Below the pieces are notes generated by a model. That model had not been told where the DNA came from and ran no database searches. It saw only the letters and a list, made by a program, of their open reading frames with translations. From CBDFKU01 sp965248975 (GTDB lineage: Bacteria > Chloroflexota > Dehalococcoidia > Lucifugimonadales > JAGWBF01): a stretch of DNA of 64,000 nucleotides. Of this stretch, positions 1-9,136 are shown in pieces. A program made the translations under genes and the position numbers. The stretch's first letter is position 1, and every line of letters starts with the position of its first letter. The stretch spans positions 143,390 through 207,389 of the forward strand of contig CBDFKU010000017.1 in assembly GCA_965248975.1 (NCBI GenBank). Direction: 5' to 3'.

Positions 1-248
1 TTGATGAACTGTAGCTGGTCCGGGCGGAGGAAGTTCAGGGCGAATGCCTCGCTTCCATGGATCAGCTCGTGGCTGTAGTTGCCCTTGTATATCTGCACCA
101 CGACCCGGGGCATGTCGGGCACGATGGACGCCGCGCCGATGGCCACCGCTATCTGGGCGTTGGTCCTGTCGTCCTTGCTGCTGGTCACCGCGGCTATCGG
201 CGACCACAGCAGGCCCATCATTGGCGCGATCCGTCCATAGTCCACCAC
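1..248 (-). CDS. Flavin reductase-like (FMN-binding) protein, partial
   Basis: The minus strand reads through the left edge, so only about 82 N-terminal residues are visible. The segment VVVQIYKGNYSHELI followed by FALNFL matches the start of the flavin-reductase-like FMN-binding fold, in which a small beta barrel binds FMN and reduces it or uses it in an oxidoreductase. A GTG start is chosen at 248 because a purine-rich GAGGAG lies just upstream and the frame is closed by TAA a little further up. A second GTG directly follows. The C-terminal half is missing, so substrate and exact subfamily cannot be told. Family assignment is moderately sure, the specific reaction unknown. Confidence 0.6.
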   Translation of the reverse strand, partial: MVDYGRIAPMMGLLWSPIAAVTSSKDDRTNAQIAVAIGAASIVPDMPRVVVQIYKGNYSHELIHGSEAFALNFLRPDQLQFI

Positions 249-407
249 AGCGTACTCCTCAGGCTCAACCGGCCTCGCCTGCCATTATAACCGACACTCG
301 GTGGGGGCAGGTGGATCTACGAAAGTTGGTGTTGGGCTCTGCCTCAGTTTGACTGGGGTTTCGGGGGTCCCATAAACTACTGGCAGAGCAGGGGGCGGAG
401 GTGTCGC

Positions 408-754
408 GTGGCGGTCAAGGTACTGATCGAGCGGTGGGTCCAAGCGGGGCACGGAGCGGCCGTCTGGGAGATGCTACGGGACATGCGAAGCATGGCGGTC
501 CGGCAGCGGGGCTATCTCTACGGGAGACATGGCATTCCCTGGATAACCCCCGAATCTTCATGGTGGCCAGCACCTGGGGCAGGAGGGAGTACTGGGAGAT
601 CTGGGCCGACGACGAATTCCGCCGCAAGATTGAAGACTGCATCGGACCCATGTTCAGGAAGCCGACGACCATAAAGGTGTTCGAGGAGGTCACGACCCTT
701 CCCAACCCCGACGAGCCTACTCCAGGGGACGGAAGGCGGCGCCCCCGGAGCTAA
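408..754 (+). pseudogene. ABM-like small monooxygenase-fold protein, frameshifted
   Basis: Two overlapping frames together give one small protein. VKVLIERWVQAGH through RGYLYG lies in the first frame, and ETWHSLDNPRIFMVASTW through TIKVFEEV in the second. This resembles the antibiotic-biosynthesis-monooxygenase (ABM) ferredoxin-like fold, which is about 95-110 residues and often of unknown substrate. The switch is at the GGG run at 522-524: one more G would restore a single open frame. The GTG start at 408 has GGAGG about 10 bases upstream. The conserved sequence on both sides of the break favours a base-calling error over true decay. Stop TAA is at 752-754. Confidence 0.55.
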
Positions 755-758
755 GTCG

Positions 759-810
759 CCCGCTCCCTATATGTCACGATCGGGCCAAGACGTGACATAT
801 AGGGAGCGGG
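759..810. terminator. Perfect 20-bp inverted repeat, probable bidirectional terminator
   Basis: Positions 759-778 and 791-810 are exact reverse complements, with a 12-base loop. It lies between the convergent ends of the ABM-like gene (stop at 754) and the DUF1059-like gene (stop at 835), where a shared terminator is expected. There is no clear T tract on either side, so Rho-independent function is inferred from position and stem quality only. Confidence 0.55.
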
Positions 811-834
811 ACCGTTCTAGAGCGATGGCCCACC

Positions 835-984
835 CTACTCGGGCTGGGCCATCGCCAGGACGTCCTCTCTCTTGACCTCCTGGTTGTGGACGTCTTTGCC
901 GTGCTGCTGCACCTGACTCACCAGCTCGTCGTCGGTCTCCGCCTTGATAACCTGACCGCAGGGGCAGTTGACTACCTTCGCCAT
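835..984 (-). CDS. DUF1059-like small protein
   Basis: This is a 49-residue protein with two cysteines near the start (NCPCGQVIKAETDDELV) followed by a helix carrying QQHGKDVHN and a polar tail. The pattern of a CPCG motif and a C-terminal HxxxxH-type stretch is that of the DUF1059 family of small predicted metal-binding proteins of unknown function. The ATG at 984 has a strong AGGAGG seven bases upstream. An upstream extension would read through the leader and is rejected. It stands alone between the hairpin at 759-810 and the divergent SARP regulator. Confidence 0.7.
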   Translation of the reverse strand: MAKVVNCPCGQVIKAETDDELVSQVQQHGKDVHNQEVKREDVLAMAQPE

Positions 985-1063
985 CGCATGGCCTCCTTCA
1001 AGATGGGATGCCCTATAATAGCAGGGCGATTTTGGCGCTAATTTGGCGTTTTGTTGGTGAACG

Positions 1064-1825
1064 ATGGGCATCAGGATCTACCTCGCCGGCCGGGTGGCTG
1101 TGGAGGTGGACGGGCGGATAGTCGTCGACGAGAGCCATTTCCGTGGTAGGCAAGGGAGGCTCGTCTTTGCCTACCTGGTCTGTGAGAGGACCCGTCCGGT
1201 CTCTCGGGAAGAGCTGGCCAGGATAGTCTGGCCCCGGGAGACCGCGTTGGCCTGGGAGGTTGCCCTGAGCGCGCTGATGAGCAGGCTCCACCGGCATCTC
1301 TCTGCCGACGATTTGAGATGTCGCGGAGTATCGCTTGCCCGGGGGTTTGGGCAGTACCGCTTAATACTCCCCGCCGATGTATGGATAGATCTGGAGGCGG
1401 CCACAACAGCTATCGACGAAGCGGAAGGCGCTTTGCGCGCCGGGCGGCCGCAGATGATCCTAGGGCCCGCCACCGTCGCCGCCAACATATCCAGGCGACC
1501 CTTCTGCTCGGATGTGGAGGGAGAGTGGGTGGAGTCCCAGCGCAGAAAGCTGGAGCGCCAGCTATTGCGTTCGCTGGAATGCCTCTCCGAGATGTGGCTG
1601 TCGGAAGGGGAACCAGGCCTCGCCGAGGAAACCTCAACCCAGGCGATGGAGATAGACCCCTTTCGCGAAACCAGCTACCAGCTACTTATGCGTGCCTACA
1701 TGGCCGGCGGCAACCGTGCCAAGGCTCTGATGCTATACGAGCACCTGCGGCGGCTCCTCACCGAGGAGCTCGGGGCCGACCCGTCGTCCGAGACCCAGAT
1801 GGTATACTTGAGGCTGCTGGGTTAG
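1064..1825 (+). CDS. SARP/AfsR-family transcriptional regulator
   Basis: The 253-residue protein has two parts. Residues about 1-95 look like an OmpR-type winged helix (IRIYLAGRVAVEVDG, then REELARIVWP and LSALMSRLHRHL). Residues about 105-250 form a bacterial transcriptional activator (BTAD) helical domain, with WVESQRRKLERQLLRSLECL, ALMLYEHLRRLLTEELG and final SSETQMVYLRLL, which are hallmarks of SARP proteins. Such regulators bind direct repeats upstream of their targets. It is divergent from the DUF1059-like gene. The cupredoxin lipoprotein starts 21 bases downstream and is a plausible co-transcribed partner. No extra sensor domain is fused, so the signal is unknown. Confidence 0.82.
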   Translation: MGIRIYLAGRVAVEVDGRIVVDESHFRGRQGRLVFAYLVCERTRPVSREELARIVWPRETALAWEVALSALMSRLHRHLSADDLRCRGVSLARGFGQYRLILPADVWIDLEAATTAIDEAEGALRAGRPQMILGPATVAANISRRPFCSDVEGEWVESQRRKLERQLLRSLECLSEMWLSEGEPGLAEETSTQAMEIDPFRETSYQLLMRAYMAGGNRAKALMLYEHLRRLLTEELGADPSSETQMVYLRLLG

Positions 1826-1846
1826 GACGGCTTCGGAGGTGCGACC

Positions 1847-2593
1847 ATGCGGTCCCGTGGGCCCCGGCGACTGGCTATAGGGCTCCTGCTGGGGACTCTG
1901 GCCATTGGCCTGGCCTGTGGCGGCGATGACGCCATGCCGACGCCACCCCAGGTTCCCGGAGTGACCGAGCCGCTACCCGACATGATAACGGCTCCCCATT
2001 TCATCGACGCCTACCCGCTACACGGCGACGTCCTGGCGCAGCCTCCTCCCCGTGTCGTTCTGAATTTCAACTTCAACCTTTACCAGGACTCCAGCATAAC
2101 GGTCACCCGTGATGGAGCTCCGGTGGAGCTCGGCCCAGTGGTGATATCGGAGGAAGCCCTGTCGATGGAGGCGGCCTTGGAAGCCGATCCCGGAGACGGA
2201 GTTTACCAGGTGGACTACACCGCCTGCTGGCCCGACGGGTCCTGCCATGAGGGTAAGGTGGCCTTCATGGTGGACAGTGCCACGCTGGCCAGCTACGTGG
2301 ATCTAAGGGGAACGGACGAGCTGACCATCCAGATGGTAGACGGGAAGCTGTTCAACCCGTCCCGTATGATCATCAGCCCGGGCACCAGGGTCACCTGGCT
2401 AAACGAGGACCTGGTGGCCCATTTCGTCAACACCGATCCTCACCCTAGCCACAACGTGCTGTCGAACCTGAACTCCCTGGCCATCAACCCCGGGGAGATC
2501 TACTCGTATACCTTCACCGAGCCCGGAGCCTGGGGCTACCATTGCAGCGCCCACTTCAACCTGGGGATGGTCGCTCAGGTGGTGGTCAAGTAG
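1847..2593 (+). CDS. Lipoprotein with CopC-like and cupredoxin domains
   Basis: The 248-residue protein starts with a signal peptide ending in a lipobox (IGLACGG, Cys near residue 26), so it should be anchored outside the membrane. Residues about 45-125 resemble a CopC-type beta sandwich (DAYPLHGDVLAQPPPRVVL, a form of the HxxP pattern). The C-terminal ~100 residues are a plastocyanin-like fold with copper-ligand motifs VAHFVN and YHCSAHFNLGM, giving one upstream His and the Cys-His-Met loop of a type 1 copper site. Start ATG has GGAGGT upstream. It probably carries electrons or copper at the cell surface; the partner is unknown. It follows the SARP regulator closely. Confidence 0.82.
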   Translation: MRSRGPRRLAIGLLLGTLAIGLACGGDDAMPTPPQVPGVTEPLPDMITAPHFIDAYPLHGDVLAQPPPRVVLNFNFNLYQDSSITVTRDGAPVELGPVVISEEALSMEAALEADPGDGVYQVDYTACWPDGSCHEGKVAFMVDSATLASYVDLRGTDELTIQMVDGKLFNPSRMIISPGTRVTWLNEDLVAHFVNTDPHPSHNVLSNLNSLAINPGEIYSYTFTEPGAWGYHCSAHFNLGMVAQVVVK

Positions 2594-2655
2594 CGTGAGC
2601 CCAATGGGTCGGTTTACGTGACGCTGAGGAGGCTGCCGCGGGAGGTCCGACGGGA

Positions 2656-3732
2656 CTAGGTCCTGACTCCTACCAGCTCCCCAGTTACGACGATGCGGTG
2701 GTCGTAAACCAGCCTGGGAACGCAGGCCACCAGATGGACGTTGGGGCCGCCCGTGTCGTAGAGGACCATGTCGTCCTGGTGAACGACCTTGGTCTCAAAG
2801 ATACGATAGAGGTACGAAGTCGAGCCGCTGTAGAGGATGACGTATACTTCCCGGCCTTTCCTGAGGAGGTCGGGAATCTTCGGCAGGTTATAGAACACGT
2901 TCCCCTCGCCCGCGATAGGGCTCTCCAGGTGACCGAACAACCAGGCGCTGCCTCGCTCGCCGGGGTTGGCCAGCTCTGGGATATGGCCAACCGTGTGCTT
3001 CGGGGTTTCGTAGGCCCTGCTGCTACCCAAGTCCAGGATTTGCAGTGACGCCACGCTTGAATCCACGCCAATGGAAGGGATGATGATCCTGGTGGGGGCG
3101 GCCAGCGCCCCCTTGTTGGGAACGGTGAGCGGGTCTACGGGGCGGAAACCCTGCAACAGGCTGAGCTCGTGGGATGATGGGGCCTCGCATTCCAGGGGGT
3201 TGCTCCAACAGGTGGCCTGGGCCGATTCGTCGGGATAGATCTGCTGGGATGCGATGGCGGAGGGCGATATCTGAAAGCCGGGGTCTTCAACGGCTGGTTG
3301 GTCCTCTACGGGACTCGAACCGAAGATCGGAGGAGGTTCCTCTGGCCCGATGAAGGTTGAGGCCTCAGCCCGGTCTACTGTGGGCACCTGGCCGGTTCCT
3401 CCGGCTGACCCGATGTACGAGGCGTCGACCCGGGTCTCGTCGAAGGGCTGGGAATTAGCAGGCCTTAGACTCTCCGACACGGGTGGCGTGGTGACGACGG
3501 ATTCGGGACCGGTGTTCGTGGTAGGGAAGGTGGTAAAGGGGTCGGCCTGGGGACGCTGGACGGTGTAGTTGAAGTCGTCCAGGCCTGCCCGGGCTCTATC
3601 AGCGTAGACGTAGTAGGCTATTCCGGCCCCAACGCAGACCGTGCCGATGACGACCAGAAGTATGCCAGACGCCTTCAGGAATCTGTTTTGGAGCCTGGAC
3701 CGCTCCAGAAGATAGTCGTAGCCTGCTTCCAT
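2656..3732 (-). CDS. Sortase, single-pass membrane transpeptidase
   Basis: The protein is 358 residues. A transmembrane helix lies near residues 18-45 (ILLVVIGTVCVGAGIAYYVY). A long Pro/Ser/Thr-rich linker of about 170 residues follows, then a C-terminal sortase domain. Catalytic residues are visible as His in FGHLES, Cys in LVACVP and Arg in YDHRIVV. The domain opens with RIIIPSIGVDSSV, typical of sortases. Sortases join proteins to the cell surface or polymerise pilins through an LPXTG-like signal. The linker is longer than usual. No obvious sorting-signal substrate is encoded in the window. The start at 3732 has CTGGAG upstream. Class is uncertain (D or E-like). Confidence 0.85.
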   Translation of the reverse strand: MEAGYDYLLERSRLQNRFLKASGILLVVIGTVCVGAGIAYYVYADRARAGLDDFNYTVQRPQADPFTTFPTTNTGPESVVTTPPVSESLRPANSQPFDETRVDASYIGSAGGTGQVPTVDRAEASTFIGPEEPPPIFGSSPVEDQPAVEDPGFQISPSAIASQQIYPDESAQATCWSNPLECEAPSSHELSLLQGFRPVDPLTVPNKGALAAPTRIIIPSIGVDSSVASLQILDLGSSRAYETPKHTVGHIPELANPGERGSAWLFGHLESPIAGEGNVFYNLPKIPDLLRKGREVYVILYSGSTSYLYRIFETKVVHQDDMVLYDTGGPNVHLVACVPRLVYDHRIVVTGELVGVRT

Positions 3733-3885
3733 TGGTCTCCAGAGTGGCGATTATCCTGGGAGTGGAGCCCCCCCGTTGGCCAAGTGGCCCGAGCCTAGCT
3801 GATGAATCCTGCCACCGTCCACCCGAAGTTGAGAACGTATCCCGGAGGGAGATGGCTGACCGCAATGGCGGTAAGTCCGGAGGGA

Positions 3886-4098
3886 TCAGCGGACTCGTGG
3901 AGAATGCATCGCTCCGTTGCTTATCGGCTCGTTGAGGTAGATATCGCCGTTTCGGATCTTGATGTTGAAGCCACACTGCGGGTTTGTGCACACCCAGGCC
4001 TTGTAGTGCACGGCAGCTCCCTGGCTTCCGTAATCGGAAAGCGGTACGAGTTGGCCTATTTCGCACTTATGGCATTTAGGAATCGCCTGATCTTCCAC
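3886..4098 (-). CDS. Small zinc-ribbon protein
   Basis: This 70-residue protein has two cysteine pairs, CHKC and CTNPQC, about 30 residues apart, forming a probable zinc ribbon. I choose the GTG at 4098 because GGAGGT lies seven bases upstream; a longer frame from 4215 would lack this signal. The rest is a short beta-rich region (FNIKIRNGDIYLNEP). Function is unknown: it could be a nucleic-acid or protein adaptor. It is downstream of rpoD on the same strand, with a 154-base gap that could hold its promoter. Confidence 0.65.
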   Translation of the reverse strand: MEDQAIPKCHKCEIGQLVPLSDYGSQGAAVHYKAWVCTNPQCGFNIKIRNGDIYLNEPISNGAMHSPRVR

Positions 4099-4252
4099 GG
4101 AAACCTCCTCCGGGCTCGAGATGCGCCGAAGTATATCAGGGTGTGTCCAGAACTTACAAGGAGCAAGAGAAGCATGTTTTGGGAATTCGCGGCAGATTTC
4201 GCGGCTGCCTACCAAAGAAGTCCGCTTACCGAGCCCGATCGAGGTAGCGGAC

Positions 4253-5812
4253 CTACTCCATGAAGTCCCGCAGCTTGCGAGAACGGGTGGGGTGGCGGAG
4301 TTTCCGCAGTGCCTTGGCTTCGATCTGGCGTATCCGCTCCCGGGTCACACCGAACTCCCGCCCAACTTCCTCAAGCGTTCTGCTGCGGCCGTCCTCCAGT
4401 CCGAAACGGAGTTGCAGCACACGGCTCTCCCTATCCGTTAACGTGTTCAACACGTCCTGAATCTGTTCCTTGAGGAGCTGGAAGGAGGCGGCATCGGCCG
4501 GAGCCGGCGCGCTCCGGTCCTCGATGAAATCTCCCAGGTGGCTGTCCTCTTCTTCGCCGATAGGGGTTTCCAGGGAGACCGGCTCCTGAGAGATCTTCAG
4601 TATCTCCTCCACCTTCTCCGGATTCACCTCCATGGCGCTGCCGATCTCGTCGGGAGTCGGCTCCCTGCCGTACTCCTGGAGCAGTCGGCGGTGCTGCCGC
4701 ATCAGCTTGTTTATCGTCTCGACCATGTGCACCGGGATGCGGATTGTCCGGGCCTGGTCGGCGATGGCCCTGGTGATCGCCTGTCTGATCCACCAGGTGG
4801 CGTAGGTGCTGAACTTGTACCCCTTCCGATAGTCAAACTTCTCCACCGCCCGGATGAGGCCGATGTTTCCTTCCTGGATCAGGTCCAGCAGGGCCATGCC
4901 CCTGCCGATGTACTTCTTGGCGACGCTCACCACCAAGCGCAGGTTGGCCTCCGTCAGGTGGCCCTGGGCCCGTAGGCCCTCGCTCTTGATGCGCTCCAGG
5001 TAGGCCCGGAAAAGGGTGTCCATGGACTGGAGCCGGAAGTAGCAATCGGAAGTGTCTACAGTCTCTCCGAGCTCGTCCAGGGTACAGTCCTCCAGGACGT
5101 CGATAACGTCGGTCGGCAGGACCCAGCTATCGAGGGACAGCCGGATAATCTTCCGGTCCACATCGGGCTGCTCGATATCCAAGTCCGAGGCGATGCTGGA
5201 CATTAGCTCGGGGTTAAGCTCGCCATCAGTGGCGGCCCGCAGCTTGGGGTGGTCGGTAATCTGAGACAGGGTCAGATATCTGGAAAGGCCCAGGTTCTCC
5301 CCCAATGAGCCGACCAACGGTCCTTCATCACTCAAACGGCGCAGGAGTGCGCAGCATACCTCCCAGGCCTTGGGAGGCCGGTTTTCCAGTTCCACCAGCT
5401 CTCTCTCGAGCTTCTGTAGGTGCCTGCCGCCTTCCATCTTGCGGGCCAGCACCCGCTCGTCCTTGGACGTGAGAAGATGGACCCTGCCGATCTCTCGCAG
5501 GTACATCCTGACGGGGTCGTCCAGGACCTCGGTCCCTTCTACCTCCTGCTCCCACTCCGCCTCTTCGGCCTCGATAGCGGCGTCGTCGGGCTCGGCCTCG
5601 GCAACCGGGGTCGCCGGCGCAGGCTCTTCCCACCGCTCGGCCGGGCTCTCGGCGACGGGCTTGGACTCATCGGAGAGTCCGCCGATCTTGGCCGAAGGAT
5701 CCACCCCAGCGACCACGCTCAGGATCTCCTCTCCCACCGGCTGCTCGGCCTCGCCATTGACTCTCTCGAGGAACTCCTCTGGATTGTCTTGGCGGCTACC
5801 CCTTCGTCTCAT
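4253..5812 (-). CDS. rpoD: Primary RNA polymerase sigma factor RpoD/SigA
   Basis: The 519-residue protein has an acidic N terminus, then region 1.2 (DPVRMYLREIGRVHLLT, near residue 100). Region 2 carries the -10 recognition helix (KFSTYATWWIRQAITRAI, near 335). Region 3 follows, and region 4 has the -35 reading helix-turn-helix (TLEEVGREFGVTRERIRQIE, near 485). All regions of a housekeeping sigma-70 are present in order. It directs RNA polymerase to most promoters. It lies 46 bases downstream of dnaG in the same orientation, the classic macromolecular-synthesis arrangement without rpsU. The region between 1.2 and 2 is long and acidic, as in many housekeeping sigmas. Confidence 0.97.
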   Translation of the reverse strand: MRRRGSRQDNPEEFLERVNGEAEQPVGEEILSVVAGVDPSAKIGGLSDESKPVAESPAERWEEPAPATPVAEAEPDDAAIEAEEAEWEQEVEGTEVLDDPVRMYLREIGRVHLLTSKDERVLARKMEGGRHLQKLERELVELENRPPKAWEVCCALLRRLSDEGPLVGSLGENLGLSRYLTLSQITDHPKLRAATDGELNPELMSSIASDLDIEQPDVDRKIIRLSLDSWVLPTDVIDVLEDCTLDELGETVDTSDCYFRLQSMDTLFRAYLERIKSEGLRAQGHLTEANLRLVVSVAKKYIGRGMALLDLIQEGNIGLIRAVEKFDYRKGYKFSTYATWWIRQAITRAIADQARTIRIPVHMVETINKLMRQHRRLLQEYGREPTPDEIGSAMEVNPEKVEEILKISQEPVSLETPIGEEEDSHLGDFIEDRSAPAPADAASFQLLKEQIQDVLNTLTDRESRVLQLRFGLEDGRSRTLEEVGREFGVTRERIRQIEAKALRKLRHPTRSRKLRDFME

Positions 5813-5858
5813 TACAGTTTCACCTTTTTGTACCGGCTATCAGTAGCGCTCTCGGCGC

Positions 5859-7724
5859 TTATTCCCTGAAGACTTCTTTCAGTCTCTCGTTGACCATCAC
5901 CAGCCGCTGCTCATGCTCGTCGACCTCTTCAGCCGTAGCCTGAGACAGCAGTATCTCTTCTTCTATATTTAACTCTCTGAGGTATTTTTCCTCAAGCCGT
6001 CGGGCGCAGAAGACGAACTCCCTCTCTCGCTGCTGGCGATCCGAAGGCGGCGACGGCTTCGATAGAAGGCGCTCGAGATGGCCCTTCAACTCTTCATGAA
6101 GAGTCTCCTTCAGGATATCTAGTGTGGAACATTTCATCCAGTTTGTAAATACTTCTCGGTTCTCCGATCGACGGAAGTGCTCCGCCGGGAGATCGCCGCC
6201 GGATACGCTTTCCACTAGGCTCTGGTCATCGAGCAACAGGGCCAGGCAGCGCTCTTCCAAGGGATCGTGGTCCGCGGACACGAATGCCGTGGCCGCGGCG
6301 TCCTCCCCCTCGACGCCGGTCCGACTGGGCTGTGGCCCCCGTCTCGACTGGGCTCCCTTGCGACGGTCCGCTCCAGAAGCGTTCCTGGTTCCGGGGCGTT
6401 CCAGGCTGGCCTTGAGGGTCGCCTCGGTAACCTCCAGGAGCTCAGCCAGACGCTGGAAATAGTAGTCCTGTTGGAAAGGGTCGGGGGTCGCCGCGATGAA
6501 CCGGTTGAACCTCCCGGCCAGGGCCGCTTTACCCTGGGGAGTCCTTATGTCTATCCTACGGGACAGGGCTTCGAATAGGAAGTCGACGAATGGAGTGGCG
6601 TTGTCCACCAGGCTGGTCCACTCCTCTGGACTCTCCTTGATTATCTGGTCGGGGTCCCTCCCCTGAGGCAGCCGAGCCACCTTCAGGGACAGTGCCGAGG
6701 CTCTCTGATAGAAGGTGGTGCGCCCGCCGGTGCCTGTGAGTACGGTCTGCAGGGCCTCCCAGGAACTCTCCAGGCTGTTCAGGGTGGCCTCCTGGCCGGC
6801 TGCGTCGGGGTCCAGGGCCAGTACGACGCCTGCGGCTTCCCCGGAATCGGTCCTGCCGAGGGTTCTTCGCACCAGGGAAACCTGTTGTTGGGTGAGGGCG
6901 GTACCCATGGAGGCGACCACGTTGGCGAAGCCAGCCTGATGCGCTGCTATGGCATCCATGTATCCTTCGACGATGACGATGCCCTGTTCGCGGGCGGCCT
7001 CCTTTGCCAGATGCAGAGCGTAGAGTATGCGCCCCTTGTCGAAGATGGGGCTCCGGGGTGTGTTCAGGTATTTAGGTGTGGAGTCGTCTAGTGCCCTCCC
7101 TCCGAAGCCTGCCAAGCGACCCTCCCCGTCCCGAATGGGAAACATGAGCCGGCCCCTGAACAGGTCTCGGTAGCCTGATTCGCGGCCGCGGGTTGCCACT
7201 CCGGCCAGGACGAGGTCTTCCTGGTTATATCCTTTAGATGCAAGATGGCCCATCAGAGATTCGCCATCGCCGGGGCTCAGCCCTAGCTGTAACTTCTCTA
7301 CGGTTTCCTGGAGGAGGCCCCTTTCCTTGACGTACTGCCGGGCCTTGGCGCCCTGTCGACCCGCCAGGAGGTTTTGGAAGAGCTCCATTGTAACCTGATT
7401 GATGCGGTGGAGGATTTCATCCTTCTCCTTCTGACCCTTCCGCTCAGTCAGATTCACCCCTGCCTGTTGAGCCAGGCTCTTTAGCGCCTCGCCGAAGTCC
7501 AGGTTCTCGTTGCGCATGACGAAGGAGAATACATCACCGCCGGTGGCACAGGCCCCGAAGCACCGCCAGCTCTGTCTCTCGGGGAAGACGTAGAATGAGG
7601 GCGTCTTTTCGGTGTGGAAGGGGCAGGCGGCCTTGTAGCTCCGGCCCGAGCGCTGTAAGTTGACGGTCCTGGATACCACGTCCAGGATGTCTATCCGGCT
7701 TTTTACTTCGTCTACGTCTGACAT
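5859..7724 (-). CDS. dnaG: DNA primase DnaG
   Basis: The 621-residue protein synthesises RNA primers at the replication fork. The N-terminal zinc domain is at about residues 35-65 (CPFHTEKTPSFYVFP, then RCFGACATGGDVFSFVM). The catalytic core contains the DnaG signature with RGRLMFPIRD. The TOPRIM fold has VEGYMDAIAAHQ (acidic Glu) and ALDPDAAGQEA (Asp), near 255-310. The C terminus, with LEERCLALLL, looks like the helicase-binding domain. One oddity is that the second zinc pair is CFGAC (three residues between cysteines), where CFGC is commoner. It is the first gene of a dnaG-rpoD operon. Confidence 0.96.
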   Translation of the reverse strand: MSDVDEVKSRIDILDVVSRTVNLQRSGRSYKAACPFHTEKTPSFYVFPERQSWRCFGACATGGDVFSFVMRNENLDFGEALKSLAQQAGVNLTERKGQKEKDEILHRINQVTMELFQNLLAGRQGAKARQYVKERGLLQETVEKLQLGLSPGDGESLMGHLASKGYNQEDLVLAGVATRGRESGYRDLFRGRLMFPIRDGEGRLAGFGGRALDDSTPKYLNTPRSPIFDKGRILYALHLAKEAAREQGIVIVEGYMDAIAAHQAGFANVVASMGTALTQQQVSLVRRTLGRTDSGEAAGVVLALDPDAAGQEATLNSLESSWEALQTVLTGTGGRTTFYQRASALSLKVARLPQGRDPDQIIKESPEEWTSLVDNATPFVDFLFEALSRRIDIRTPQGKAALAGRFNRFIAATPDPFQQDYYFQRLAELLEVTEATLKASLERPGTRNASGADRRKGAQSRRGPQPSRTGVEGEDAAATAFVSADHDPLEERCLALLLDDQSLVESVSGGDLPAEHFRRSENREVFTNWMKCSTLDILKETLHEELKGHLERLLSKPSPPSDRQQREREFVFCARRLEEKYLRELNIEEEILLSQATAEEVDEHEQRLVMVNERLKEVFRE

Positions 7725-7845
7725 GCGATAGTTCTATGGGTTCCTATGTACGTTTGGAGTGCCAGTACCGGACTCAGGTGGCTCCCGTCGCCCGGTCAAC
7801 ATAACCTGAATATATTTTACCACCGATGGCCCGAGGTTATAAGGT

Positions 7846-9132
7846 TCAGACTTGGGAGGCGGGTTGGCCCAGGGACCTGACCTGGCGGCTTCTGAGCCCG
7901 ACCCCTACGGCCAGGGCCAGTACCAGCGCGCCCCCCACGGCAACAGCTCCCGGAGGACTGAAGTGGAAGGCGATCTGGCTGGACAGGAGGCCGCCCAACG
8001 GGACCATGCTCCAGGTTATGGAGTAGATCCCCATTACCCGGCCGCGGAACTGGTCTGGAACCATGAGCTGGAGCGTGACCATCACCCCCATCAGATAGAT
8101 GGAGACGGACATGTCCGCCAGGAAGAGCGTCACCATCGAGAGGCCGTAGTGACCGGCGTTCGCGGTCAGGGCGAATAGAATAAGGAACATGCCGAAAAAG
8201 GCCGCGCCTCCGATGACCACCCAACCCTTATACCGCTTACGGCTCAGGATGGCGCCCAGGATGATGCCTATCAGGCCGCCACAGCCGGCAACTCCCATCA
8301 GCCATCCCAGCTTCTCGGCCCCGATCTCCAGAACCTCATCGGCGAACACCGGCATAAGGAACACGTAGGAGATGCCGAACATGGAGTTGAAGAAGGTCAT
8401 GCCGATCAGGATGAGGAAGATGGGACGGTCTCTGACGAACTGGAAGCCGATCATGATCTCACTGAACACGCTTCCCCTGGCCCGCTCCACCGGCGCCATG
8501 GTCAAGGTCTGTGCCACCAGGGCCAGGAAGATGAAGCCCGCTGCGCTCAGGAAGATGGCGGAGGATATGTCGACCCTGCCCACCATCACCCCGGCGACGG
8601 CCGGAGCGAAGATGCGGGTGCCTGTCCAGACACTGGAGTTCAAAGCCACAGCCGTCGAAAGGGCCTTTCGGTCCAGCAGTCTTGGGAAGATGCTTTGCCG
8701 GGTAGGTGTGTCGAAGGCTTGCATGGCGCCGATGAAGAAGGCCGCCACCAGGATGTGCCAACGCTCCACGGTGTCCAGGGTGGTGATGGTGCCCAGCGCT
8801 ATCACGATGGCGCCGGTGGCAAGCTGGGTGAATCCCAGCAAACGCTTGGGGTCCAGTTTGTCCGCGAAGGCGCCGCCGAAAAGGTTCAACCCAATGGCAG
8901 GGACCGCGATGGCCGTTGTCATGTATCCCAGGTCCCTGGCGTCGCCGTCCAGCTCGTGGGCGATCAACCATCCCAGGCAGAACAGAACGAGCATCTGGTA
9001 GCTGGTGACCGAGGCTATCAGCCCAAACCAATAGTTACGGAACTGGGGATACTTCAGAGCGCCCGGGACGTGCACTCTGTCCATTAGAGGGGCGGCCGCT
9101 CCGGTCAACCGGGGTAGGTAGGTCCTGGCCAT
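7846..9132 (-). CDS. Major facilitator superfamily exporter (EntS/MFS_3-like)
   Basis: The 428-residue protein has about 12 hydrophobic segments. Typical MFS features are the loop GGAFADKLDPKRLLGFTQ between helices 2 and 3 and the repeated DQFRGRVMGIY motif in the second half. FDTPTRQSIFPRLLDRKALSTA is characteristic of the MFS_3 / enterobactin-exporter-like group. The substrate cannot be read from sequence. It begins four bases after the stop of the small gene at 9137-9355, so the two are probably co-translated. The next gene downstream is dnaG, 121 bases away, so this is a separate transcription unit. Confidence 0.85.
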   Translation of the reverse strand: MARTYLPRLTGAAAPLMDRVHVPGALKYPQFRNYWFGLIASVTSYQMLVLFCLGWLIAHELDGDARDLGYMTTAIAVPAIGLNLFGGAFADKLDPKRLLGFTQLATGAIVIALGTITTLDTVERWHILVAAFFIGAMQAFDTPTRQSIFPRLLDRKALSTAVALNSSVWTGTRIFAPAVAGVMVGRVDISSAIFLSAAGFIFLALVAQTLTMAPVERARGSVFSEIMIGFQFVRDRPIFLILIGMTFFNSMFGISYVFLMPVFADEVLEIGAEKLGWLMGVAGCGGLIGIILGAILSRKRYKGWVVIGGAAFFGMFLILFALTANAGHYGLSMVTLFLADMSVSIYLMGVMVTLQLMVPDQFRGRVMGIYSITWSMVPLGGLLSSQIAFHFSPPGAVAVGGALVLALAVGVGLRSRQVRSLGQPASQV

Positions 9133-9136
9133 GGTG

